Assembly (NCBI GenBank): GCA_050725495.1
Contig: JBOHHM010000174.1
Span: forward strand, 1 to 5,634
Origin: JBOHHM01 sp050725495
Lineage (GTDB): Bacteria > Pseudomonadota > Gammaproteobacteria > Burkholderiales > Burkholderiaceae_C
Length of the DNA stretch: 5,634 nucleotides
Direction: 5' to 3'
Below are positions 1 through 5,506 of the stretch, piece by piece. Every line of letters begins with the position of its first letter. Within the stretch, counting starts at the first letter, position 1. The translations under genes and the position numbers were made by a program. The notes beneath the pieces were generated by a model, which searched no databases, was not told the origin of the DNA, and was given only the letters and a program-made list of their open reading frames with translations.

Positions 1-1
1 T

Positions 2-706
2 CAAGCCGCGCTCGACATAAGCGCGCAGTGCCGCCTGGGCCTGCGCCGGCGTGGCTTGTTCGGCCACGAGCCGGCGCAGCGTCTGCAGCGCGTCCTGCTG
101 GCGGCGCAGCCGTTCGGCGTAACTGGCGTGGGGGTCGAAGCTCGATAGCGCCGCGTGCTGGCGGATCACGTCTTTCTGGGCCTCGTCGAGCGGGCCGTAA
201 ATCCGCTCGCTGCGCTCCAGCCACTGCTGGTAGCGCTTGGCCTGCTGCTCCTTGGGCGCGCTCAGCAGCCAGTCGCGGCGGTAGTCGGCATTGTTCTTGG
301 CGTATTTGCGCTCCAGATGCTGTAGCTGCTCGGCGCTCAGGCTCAGCGCCAGCGCTGCCGCGGCGGGCTCGGCCTGCTCCAGCAGCGCGGCGAGCCGGCC
401 GCGCAGCTGGAGCAGCAAATGGCAGGCCTGCTCCGGCGTGATCGAGGCCGGGGCCAGCTGCTCCATCGCCTGCAGCAGCGCGGCGTAGTGCGGCAGTTCG
501 GTGTGGCGGTGCCATTGCTGCAGCCGGGCCAGGTCGGTGCGCACGCGCAGCGACTGCGCTTCATTGAAATTCACATAGCCGTCGAGCCACCAGTAGCTCA
601 GTTCCGGCGCCTGGTTGTAGGCGAGCCTGATGGCGCTGCAGGACTGCAACATCAGCGTCACCGCGGCCACACCGATAATTCGCAGAAATGTTGAAGGACG
701 ACGCAT
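2..706 (-). CDS. DUF6279-like lipoprotein, C-terminus outside window
   Basis: The minus strand is open for 235 codons from an ATG at 706-704 to the left edge with no stop, so the C-terminus is missing. The N-terminus is a lipoprotein signal: Arg2-Arg3, a hydrophobic stretch at about residues 8-20, and the lipobox L20-Q-S-C23, so the mature protein should be lipid-anchored at Cys23. Just after it comes the block RLAYNQAPELSYWWLDGYV (residues 27-45), which I recognise from DUF6279 lipoproteins of Burkholderiales. The rest looks helical and is rich in Leu, Gln, Arg and Glu (for example residues 123-180). Function is unknown; an envelope location is inferred from the lipobox. The start codon overlaps that of glmU on the other strand. 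No Shine-Dalgarno sequence is visible upstream. An in-frame ATG at 733-731 would add nine residues, also without a ribosome site, so 706 is preferred. Family assignment is from memory of the motif. Confidence 0.8.
   Translation of the reverse strand, partial: MRRPSTFLRIIGVAAVTLMLQSCSAIRLAYNQAPELSYWWLDGYVNFNEAQSLRVRTDLARLQQWHRHTELPHYAALLQAMEQLAPASITPEQACHLLLQLRGRLAALLEQAEPAAAALALSLSAEQLQHLERKYAKNNADYRRDWLLSAPKEQQAKRYQQWLERSERIYGPLDEAQKDVIRQHAALSSFDPHASYAERLRRQQDALQTLRRLVAEQATPAQAQAALRAYVERGL
674..679 (+). promoter_or_regulatory. Possible -10 element for glmU
   Basis: GATAAT matches the sigma-70 -10 consensus at five of six positions and lies 25 bp upstream of the glmU ATG, inside the 5' end of the divergent lipoprotein gene. 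No good -35 hexamer is seen at 16-18 bp spacing, so this is a weak candidate. A glmU promoter must lie somewhere in this coding stretch unless transcription enters from further left. Confidence 0.22.
693..698 (+). promoter_or_regulatory. Ribosome binding site of glmU, fixes its start
   Basis: GAAGGA sits six bases before the ATG at 705. It supports 705 over the in-frame ATG at 630, and it lies entirely inside codons 3-5 of the opposing lipoprotein gene. Confidence 0.75.
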
Positions 707-2108
707 GACGACAGAAGTGGATGTGGTGATCATGGCCGCGGGCAAGGGCACGCGCATGAAGAGCAGTTTGCCCAAAGTGTTGCACCGATTGGCCGGGCGT
801 TCACTGTTACAGCATGTAATCGATACCGCCGCGGCGCTCAAGGCCCGCCACGCGGTGGTGATAACCGGCCACGGCGCTACAGAAGTTGAAGCAGCATGCG
901 CTCGTCCCACGGGGGCTACGAGCGGTTTTGACGTGAAGTTCGCGCGCCAGGAGCCCCAGCTGGGCACCGGCCACGCGGTGCAGCAGGCCTTGCCCGGGCT
1001 GCCCGACGACGGCCTGGTCGTCGTGCTCTCAGGTGACGTGCCGCTGACCGAGGCCCAGACCTTGCGCGCCTTGATCGAGGCCGGTGGTCCTGACAAGCTG
1101 GCCCTGCTGACGATCGAGCTGGCCGACCCCACGGGCTATGGGCGCATCGTGCGCGAAGGGCTCCTGGTGCAGGCCATCGTCGAGCACAAGGATGCCAGCG
1201 ATGCCCAGCGCGCGGTCCGCGAGGTCTACAGCGGCATCATGGCCGTGCCGGCTTCGCTGCTCAGGCGCTGGCTGGTGCGGCTGGACAACCGCAACGCCCA
1301 GGGCGAGTACTACCTGACCGACATCGTGAAGTTCGCCGTGGCCGACGGCGTGCCGGTGGTCGCGCATAAGATCGACGACGCCCTGCAGGTGGCCGGCGTC
1401 AACAGCCCCGTGCAGCTCGCCGAACTCGAGCGCGCCTACCAGCGGCGCCAGGCCCAGGCCCTGATGGAGCAGGGCGTGCGCCTGGCCGACCCCGCGCGCT
1501 TCGACCTGCGCGGTGAGCTGCTCTGCGCTCAGGACGTGGAGATCGACGTGAACTGCCTGTTCGAGGGCCGGGTGTCCCTCGGGCTGGGCGTGAAGATAGG
1601 CGCCAACTGCGTGATCGCCAATGCCGCCATTGCCGCCGGGGCCGTGATCCATCCGTTCACCCATATCGACGGCGAAAAGCTCGGCGCGAGCGTGGGCGAG
1701 GGCGCGCTGGTCGGGCCGTTTGCCCGCCTGCGCCCGGGTGCGCAGCTGGGAGCCGAGGTCCATATCGGCAACTTTGTCGAAGTGAAGAACAGCACCCTGG
1801 CCCAGGGCGCCAAGGCCAACCATCTGGCGTATCTCGGCGACGCGACCGTGGGCGAGCGCGTCAACTACGGCGCCGGCAGCATCACGGCCAACTACGACGG
1901 CGCCAACAAGCACCGCACGGTGATCGAGGACGATGTGCACATCGGTAGCAACTGCGTGCTGGTCGCGCCCGTCACCATAGGCCGGGGCGGCACGGTCGGC
2001 GGCGGCTCCACCATCACCAAGGACACGCCGCCCGGCGCCCTGAGCGTGGCGCGCGGCAAGCAGCTGAGCATCGCGAACTGGCAGCGGCCCGTGAAAAGGA
2101 AGGGCTGA
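705..2108 (+). CDS. glmU: Bifunctional GlmU: GlcNAc-1-P uridylyltransferase / GlcN-1-P acetyltransferase
   Basis: This 467-residue cytoplasmic enzyme acetylates glucosamine-1-phosphate with acetyl-CoA and then joins the product to UTP, giving UDP-GlcNAc for peptidoglycan and lipopolysaccharide. The N-terminal Rossmann-like domain (about 1-235) shows the nucleotidyltransferase signature AAGKGTRM (11-18) with PK at 23-24, LGTGHA (86-91), GDVPL with metal ligand Asp111, Gly146, Glu160, EYYLTD (201-206) and Asn233. The C-terminal left-handed beta-helix (about 260-455) keeps the acetyltransferase residues Arg341, Lys361, His373, Tyr376, Asn387 and Lys402, matched to E. coli R333, K351, H363, Y366, N377 and K392. 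It ends in the basic RPVKRKG. E. coli GlmU has 456 residues, so this is full length. The position of E. coli Asn169 holds Tyr175. The start at 705 is preferred over an in-frame ATG at 630 because of the ribosome site at 693-698 and because homology begins here. The gene is followed by a 255-bp spacer and looks monocistronic within the window. Confidence 0.97.
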   Translation: MTTEVDVVIMAAGKGTRMKSSLPKVLHRLAGRSLLQHVIDTAAALKARHAVVITGHGATEVEAACARPTGATSGFDVKFARQEPQLGTGHAVQQALPGLPDDGLVVVLSGDVPLTEAQTLRALIEAGGPDKLALLTIELADPTGYGRIVREGLLVQAIVEHKDASDAQRAVREVYSGIMAVPASLLRRWLVRLDNRNAQGEYYLTDIVKFAVADGVPVVAHKIDDALQVAGVNSPVQLAELERAYQRRQAQALMEQGVRLADPARFDLRGELLCAQDVEIDVNCLFEGRVSLGLGVKIGANCVIANAAIAAGAVIHPFTHIDGEKLGASVGEGALVGPFARLRPGAQLGAEVHIGNFVEVKNSTLAQGAKANHLAYLGDATVGERVNYGAGSITANYDGANKHRTVIEDDVHIGSNCVLVAPVTIGRGGTVGGGSTITKDTPPGALSVARGKQLSIANWQRPVKRKG

Positions 2109-2123
2109 GGCCCGCCCATTCAA

Positions 2124-2148
2124 GCCTGTGTCATCGGATCACGCAGGC
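2124..2148. other. Hairpin just downstream of glmU
   Basis: GCCTGTGT (2124-2131) and ACGCAGGC (2141-2148) pair over 8 bp with one G-U wobble around a 9-base loop, starting 16 bases after the glmU stop. No T-tract follows, so this is not a classical intrinsic terminator. It could be a 3'-end stabilising hairpin or chance. Confidence 0.35.
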
Positions 2149-2149
2149 C

Positions 2150-2181
2150 CCACGGGCTCAAGACCGCCCATCGAGCCGTGG
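2150..2181. other. Second hairpin downstream of glmU
   Basis: CCACGGGCTC (2150-2159) pairs with GAGCCGTGG (2173-2181) over 9 bp with one bulged G and a 13-base loop. It lies back to back with the preceding hairpin and is not followed by a T-run. The meaning is uncertain; tandem hairpins after a stop codon may protect the 3' end of the glmU transcript. Confidence 0.3.
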
Positions 2182-2216
2182 CTTAAAACCAACGTCCAAA
2201 CGCTGGGTAAACCCTT

Positions 2217-2273
2217 GTTTTGACCTGACCCCCCTGTCAAATCTGACAGGGTCAGCGCGCTGTTTTTCAAAAC
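2217..2273. terminator. Nested inverted repeat, possible terminator or REP/MITE-like element
   Basis: The core is a perfect 8-bp stem, CCCTGTCA (2232-2239) with TGACAGGG (2244-2251), around an AATC loop. An alternative pairing uses TGACCC (2226-2231) with GGGTCA (2249-2254), leaving three C bulged. Outer arms GTTTTGA (2217-2223) and TCAAAAC (2267-2273) extend the dyad. A run of five T (2263-2267) follows the core by 11 bases, further than in a standard intrinsic terminator, so termination of glmU transcription is possible but not firm. The repeated TGACC/GGTCA units resemble palindromes I associate with REP sequences of RAYT-type transposases; that resemblance is from memory. Confidence 0.45.
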
Positions 2274-2293
2274 TTGTGATGGACCACACAAGT
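2272..2293. promoter_or_regulatory. Operator-like dyad upstream of the exporter operon
   Basis: ACTTGTG (2272-2278) and CACAAGT (2287-2293) form a perfect 7-bp inverted repeat with an 8-base spacer; inside it TGG and CCA (2280-2282, 2284-2286) extend the symmetry with one unpaired A. It lies about 70 bp before the exporter ATG, in the only non-coding space ahead of that operon, where a transcription factor site would be expected. No convincing -35/-10 pair was found nearby, so the role is inferred from symmetry and position. Confidence 0.35.
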
Positions 2294-2345
2294 AATTCGA
2301 AGGCTCTAAATGTAAGCTTCGTAACAATATGAACAACGGGCTCCT

Positions 2346-2356
2346 CCCTGCAGGGG
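2346..2356 (+). promoter_or_regulatory. Ribosome binding site of the exporter gene, within a palindrome
   Basis: AGGGG at 2352-2356 lies seven bases before the ATG at 2364 and supports that start. It overlaps the 10-bp palindrome CCCTGCAGGG (2346-2355) and follows a C/T-rich stretch (2341-2348) that could pair with it, so partial masking of the ribosome site is conceivable. Confidence 0.5.
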
Positions 2357-2363
2357 CGTTGGT

Positions 2364-4574
2364 ATGGGACATCAGGACATTGAGGCCGGGGACCTGCTCT
2401 GGGCCCTGGGTTCGTGCAGCGCACTTCACGGCAAACCGTTTGACCCCCAGCTGCTGCTCAAGCAGCAAGCGCCGCCTTACAACGCAGCGACGCTGATTGC
2501 CGCCGCGCGGGCCCTGGGCTTTCAGGCCCGCGCGCTGGCCCTGTCGTTGCACAGCCTGGCCGGCCAGGCGGCCTCCGCCACCACCGTGTTGCTGCTCAAG
2601 GCCAAAGAAGGCTCGGCCGAACAGACCTCTGCCCTGGGTCTGCTGGTCAGCGCCACGCCCACCAGCATCAGCTGGGTGCCCGCCGGCGCGCAGCAGCCGC
2701 TGACCGAGCGGCTGGCGGACTTTGGAGCGCGCTACAGCGGCCAGGCCATTGTGCTGGCGCCCCGGCCCGAAGCCGTCAACGTTCCTGACAGCCCGGCCAC
2801 CCGCAGCGCCGGCTTCGGCTTTCGCTGGTTCGCACCCGAGCTGCTCAAGCACCGCAAGGTCTGGCGCGACGTGCTCGGCGCCAGCCTGGTGCTGCAGCTG
2901 GTCGCGCTGGGCCTGCCGCTGTTCACCCAGGCCATCATCGACAAGGTCATCGTGCACCGCACGCAAAGCACGCTGATCGCGCTGGCCATCGGCATGGCCC
3001 TTTTGATGGGCGCGACCGCGGTGCTCAGCTGGGTGCGCCAGTACCTGGTGCTGCACACCGGCAACCGGGTCGACGCCGTACTGGCCGCGGCCGTCTTCGA
3101 GCATTTGTTCAAGCTGCCGCCGCGCTACTTCCAGCACCGCCCCACCGGCGTCGTGGCGGCGCGCCTGCACGGCATGGAAACCATTCGCGAATTCGTCAGC
3201 TCGGCCGCCGTCACCCTGGTGCTGGACATTCCGTTCCTCTTGATCGCCGTGGCTGTGATGCTGTACTACTCGGTGCCGCTCACGCTGATCGCGCTGGGCA
3301 TCCTGGTCGTCATTGCCATCCTCTCGGCCCTGGTCGCGCCCATCTTCCAGTCTCGGCTCAACGAGCAGTTCATGCTGGGCGCGCGCAACCAGGCGTTTCT
3401 GACCGAATACATTGCGGGCTTCGAGACCGTCAAGAGCCTGCAGCTCGAGCCGCAACTCAAGGCCAGGTACTCGGGCTACCTGGCCAGCTACCTGCAGTCG
3501 GGCTTTCAGACCAAGCAGATAGCCAACACCTACAACGTCGTCGCCTCCACGCTGGAGCAGTTGATGACCCTTCTGATCCTGCTGGTCGGCGCCTGGATCG
3601 TGATGAACCCGCCCACCGATGGCCAAGACGCCATTTTCACCATCGGCATGCTGGTGGCCTTCCAGATGTTTGCCGGCAAACTGAGCCAGCCGATGATGCG
3701 ACTGGTCGGCCTGTGGCAGCAGTTCCAGCAGGCCAGCTTGGCCGTGGCGCGGCTGGGCGACCTGATGAACGCGCCTACCGAGCCCTACAGCCTGACGCCG
3801 AGCCGCCAGGGCCGCGGCCAGGGAAAAATCGAGATCGAGCGCATCGCGTTTCGCTACGCCGACGATCGGCCCTACCTCTACGAGAACCTGAGTCTCGCGA
3901 TCGAGCCCGGCCGCACGGTCGCGATCATGGGGCCCAGCGGCAGCGGCAAGAGCACGCTGGCCAAGCTGCTGCAAGGCTTTTACTGGCCGAGCAGCGGGCG
4001 GATCTTGCTCGACGGCATTGACATCCGCCACCTGAGCGCCAACGAGCTGCGCGCGACCTTCGGCGTGGTGCCGCAGGAGACCGTGCTGTTCTCGGGCACG
4101 ATCTACGACAACCTCGCGCTGGCCAACCCGCATGCGAGCTTCGAGCAGGTGGTGCAGGCCTGCAGGATGGCCGAGATCCATTCCACGATCGAGGCGCTGC
4201 CGCAGGGCTACCAGACGCCCATCGGTGAGCGCGGCGCAGGCCTCTCGGGCGGGCAGAAGCAGCGCCTGGCGATTGCCAGGGCCCTGCTCAAGCGGCCCCA
4301 GGTGCTGATCCTCGACGAGGCCACCAGCGCGCTGGACGCGGAGACGGCAGAGCACTTTGCCAAGACCATCAATGCGCTCAAGGGCAAGGTGACGATGATT
4401 TTCATCACCCATGCGCTGCCCAGGAGCCTGAAGTTCGACGAGGTGATTCACCTCAGCAAGGATGGGGCGAGGCAGTTGCATGCGATGGGTCCGATACCGC
4501 CAGGGCCGGCTGCGCCTGGCCATCCGCCTTCTCCCCAATCCCCCAGTCATTTTGTCGCCACCAACTCTTTTTGA
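2364..4574 (+). CDS. HlyB-type type I secretion ABC permease/ATPase
   Basis: This 736-residue inner-membrane exporter subunit is expected to work as a dimer with a HlyD-type adaptor and a TolC-type channel. Residues 1-135 form a C39-like domain; counting back from His22-Gly23, the catalytic Cys position is Asp10, and no His is found where HlyB has His83, so it should bind rather than cleave substrate. The membrane domain (about 165-460) has six likely helices near 168-190, 202-224, 278-300, 303-327, 391-414 and 422-440. The ATPase domain (about 485-700) shows Walker A GPSGSGKST (523-531), Q-loop Gln571, signature LSGGQ (627-631), Walker B VLILDE (647-652) and switch His683, so it should be active. 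LDIPFLL and PTEPYSLTP are also typical of the HlyB/RTX exporter group. After about residue 700 comes a Pro/Ser-rich tail of some 35 residues. It is the first gene of a tight cluster. The substrate is not in the window. Confidence 0.93.
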   Translation: MGHQDIEAGDLLWALGSCSALHGKPFDPQLLLKQQAPPYNAATLIAAARALGFQARALALSLHSLAGQAASATTVLLLKAKEGSAEQTSALGLLVSATPTSISWVPAGAQQPLTERLADFGARYSGQAIVLAPRPEAVNVPDSPATRSAGFGFRWFAPELLKHRKVWRDVLGASLVLQLVALGLPLFTQAIIDKVIVHRTQSTLIALAIGMALLMGATAVLSWVRQYLVLHTGNRVDAVLAAAVFEHLFKLPPRYFQHRPTGVVAARLHGMETIREFVSSAAVTLVLDIPFLLIAVAVMLYYSVPLTLIALGILVVIAILSALVAPIFQSRLNEQFMLGARNQAFLTEYIAGFETVKSLQLEPQLKARYSGYLASYLQSGFQTKQIANTYNVVASTLEQLMTLLILLVGAWIVMNPPTDGQDAIFTIGMLVAFQMFAGKLSQPMMRLVGLWQQFQQASLAVARLGDLMNAPTEPYSLTPSRQGRGQGKIEIERIAFRYADDRPYLYENLSLAIEPGRTVAIMGPSGSGKSTLAKLLQGFYWPSSGRILLDGIDIRHLSANELRATFGVVPQETVLFSGTIYDNLALANPHASFEQVVQACRMAEIHSTIEALPQGYQTPIGERGAGLSGGQKQRLAIARALLKRPQVLILDEATSALDAETAEHFAKTINALKGKVTMIFITHALPRSLKFDEVIHLSKDGARQLHAMGPIPPGPAAPGHPPSPQSPSHFVATNSF

Positions 4575-4579
4575 AGGAG
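4573..4579 (+). promoter_or_regulatory. Ribosome binding site of the DUF2846-like gene, overlapping the exporter stop
   Basis: GAAGGAG shares its first two bases with the exporter stop codon TGA (4572-4574) and ends five bases before the ATG at 4585. It fixes that start over an upstream in-frame ATG at 4462 and suggests translational coupling with the exporter gene. Confidence 0.8.
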
Positions 4580-4584
4580 CCCAC

Positions 4585-5028
4585 ATGAACCGCAGATCCG
4601 CACTCTCACTCGTCGCGCTGACCGCCATGCTGCAAGCCTGCGCAACTCCAGCCGGGCCCACGTTTTCAGCGCTTGAGCCCACTCCTGCTGGGAGGGCCAA
4701 CCTCTACATCTACCGCAAGGCAGCCCTCTATGCCATGGCTGCCAAATACCCCGTCACCGCGGCCGACAAGACCATGGTGGGAGAGCTCTACAACGCCTCT
4801 TACCTGCTGCTGCCTTTGAAGCCCGGCAAGCATGCGTTCACCGTTGCCGAAGGTGGCTGGGCGAGTCCCAAGACTTTTGAGGTCGATGTCGAGGCCGGGA
4901 AAAACTACTTTGTCGAGTACGACTCGTCCAAGGGCCTGCTGCTGGGTGCCGGCCTGCTCTCGGGCACTGCGATCAAGACCGAGGCACAGGCTTTGGCCGA
5001 CCTCAAAGAACTCAGGCGCGCGAACTGA
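4585..5028 (+). CDS. Small lipoprotein, DUF2846-like
   Basis: This is a 147-residue predicted lipoprotein. The signal has Arg3-Arg4, a hydrophobic core (about 5-16) and the lipobox L16-Q-A-C19. Ala20 follows the lipidated Cys, so the outer membrane is the likely destination. The mature part is a compact beta-rich domain with the pattern RANLYIYR (37-44), YLLLPLKPGKHAF (73-85) and an ending of the type VEAGKNYFVEYDSSKG (102-117), which I recognise as DUF2846-like. Its molecular function is unknown. A Gly/Leu stretch (118-127) follows and the C-terminus is charged. The gene begins 10 bp after the exporter stop and ends 16 bp before the acetyltransferase gene, so co-transcription is very likely. 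Whether it serves the export machinery is inference. Family assignment is by motif only. Confidence 0.85.
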   Translation: MNRRSALSLVALTAMLQACATPAGPTFSALEPTPAGRANLYIYRKAALYAMAAKYPVTAADKTMVGELYNASYLLLPLKPGKHAFTVAEGGWASPKTFEVDVEAGKNYFVEYDSSKGLLLGAGLLSGTAIKTEAQALADLKELRRAN

Positions 5029-5044
5029 GCCGCAGGCGCATGAG

Positions 5045-5506
5045 ATGACGATCCGATTCGCCACCGCAGCTGACATCCCCGCGCTGGTCGCGTTGGGCAG
5101 GCGCATGCACGCCATCACCCGGTTCCAGAAATTTGCCTACGACGAAACTCGTGTAGCGCAATCGCTCGCAGAGGCCTTCACCCATGGTCGGGGCCGCTAT
5201 GTGTGTTTTGTGGCGCAAGACGGCCGGGCCCAACTGGTGGGGGGCTTGCTTGCCGTCTTGGAGCAACATATCTTCAGCGCGCAACTCACCGCCAGCGTCA
5301 TGCACTACGACGTGTTGCCCGAAAAGCGCATGGGCGGCTACGGCGTGCGCCTGCTCAAGGCCTTCGAGCAGTGGTGCAAGAACCGCAAGGTGGTGGAAAT
5401 CAACCTGGGCATCAACAGCCTGACCGAGATGGACAGCGTGGCCGGCTTCGTGCGCAAGATGGGATTCACGAAAGTCGGCGAGAACTTTGTGAAAGGAATG
5501 GCATGA
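5045..5506 (+). CDS. GNAT-family N-acetyltransferase
   Basis: This 153-residue soluble protein is expected to transfer an acetyl group from acetyl-CoA to an amine; the acceptor cannot be told from sequence. The N-terminal MTIRFATAADIPALVALG (1-18) is the usual first strand and helix of the GNAT fold. Motif A follows a beta strand and reads VLPEKRMGGYGVRLL (90-104), with the acetyl-CoA pyrophosphate loop R95-x-x-G98-x-G100. The C-terminal FVRKMGFTKVGENFVK (135-150) is the typical end of the fold. In style it recalls small GNATs found in phages and prophages (LGRRMHA, then a final GFxxxGxNF), a memory-based remark. It does not resemble HlyC-type toxin-activating acyltransferases in sequence. 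The ATG at 5045 has only a weak ribosome site (GCAGG, 5032-5036), so coupling to the gene before it is plausible. Its stop overlaps the next start. Confidence 0.92.
   Translation: MTIRFATAADIPALVALGRRMHAITRFQKFAYDETRVAQSLAEAFTHGRGRYVCFVAQDGRAQLVGGLLAVLEQHIFSAQLTASVMHYDVLPEKRMGGYGVRLLKAFEQWCKNRKVVEINLGINSLTEMDSVAGFVRKMGFTKVGENFVKGMA
5491..5497 (+). promoter_or_regulatory. Ribosome binding site of the last gene
   Basis: GAAAGGA ends five bases before the ATG at 5503 and lies within the final codons of the acetyltransferase gene. It supports the ATGA start/stop overlap as a real gene junction. Confidence 0.65.

Noticed and set aside
28..441. A 137-codon plus-strand open frame at the left end
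   Set aside because: Its Ala/Arg-rich composition fits a shadow; the opposite strand encodes the DUF6279-like lipoprotein with a clear lipobox and family motif.
630..704. N-terminal extension of GlmU from the ATG at 630
   Set aside because: The extra 25 residues match nothing expected in GlmU, would deepen the overlap with the divergent gene, and the ribosome site is placed for 705.
807..819. Small inverted repeat TTACA-GCA-TGTAA inside glmU
   Set aside because: Five-base arms are too short to separate from chance, and the codons are conserved GlmU sequence.
1029..2123. A 364-codon minus-strand open frame opposite glmU
   Set aside because: It is antisense to highly conserved GlmU codons, rich in His, Gly and Ala without domains, so it is explained by codon bias.
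2108..2332. A plus-strand frame without stops across the spacer, ending at TGA 2330-2332
   Set aside because: It has no start codon with a ribosome site until ATG 2279, and its translation resembles no family I know. A decayed gene or insertion-sequence fragment is possible but unsupported.
4462..4584. N-terminal extension of the DUF2846-like protein from the ATG at 4462
   Set aside because: It would overlap the exporter gene by more than 100 bp and bury the lipoprotein signal; a strong ribosome site precedes 4585.
2139..4700. An 853-codon open frame on the minus strand covering the whole exporter gene
   Set aside because: It is the shadow of a GC-rich coding strand. Its translation is low in hydrophobic order, rich in Gln, Gly, Arg and His, has no recognisable domain, and the plus strand encodes a fully conserved ABC exporter.
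5040..5048. A two-codon mini-ORF, ATG AGA TGA, overlapping the acetyltransferase start
   Set aside because: Such a short start-stop pair is expected by chance, and no good ribosome site is placed for it. A role in re-initiation cannot be supported from sequence alone.
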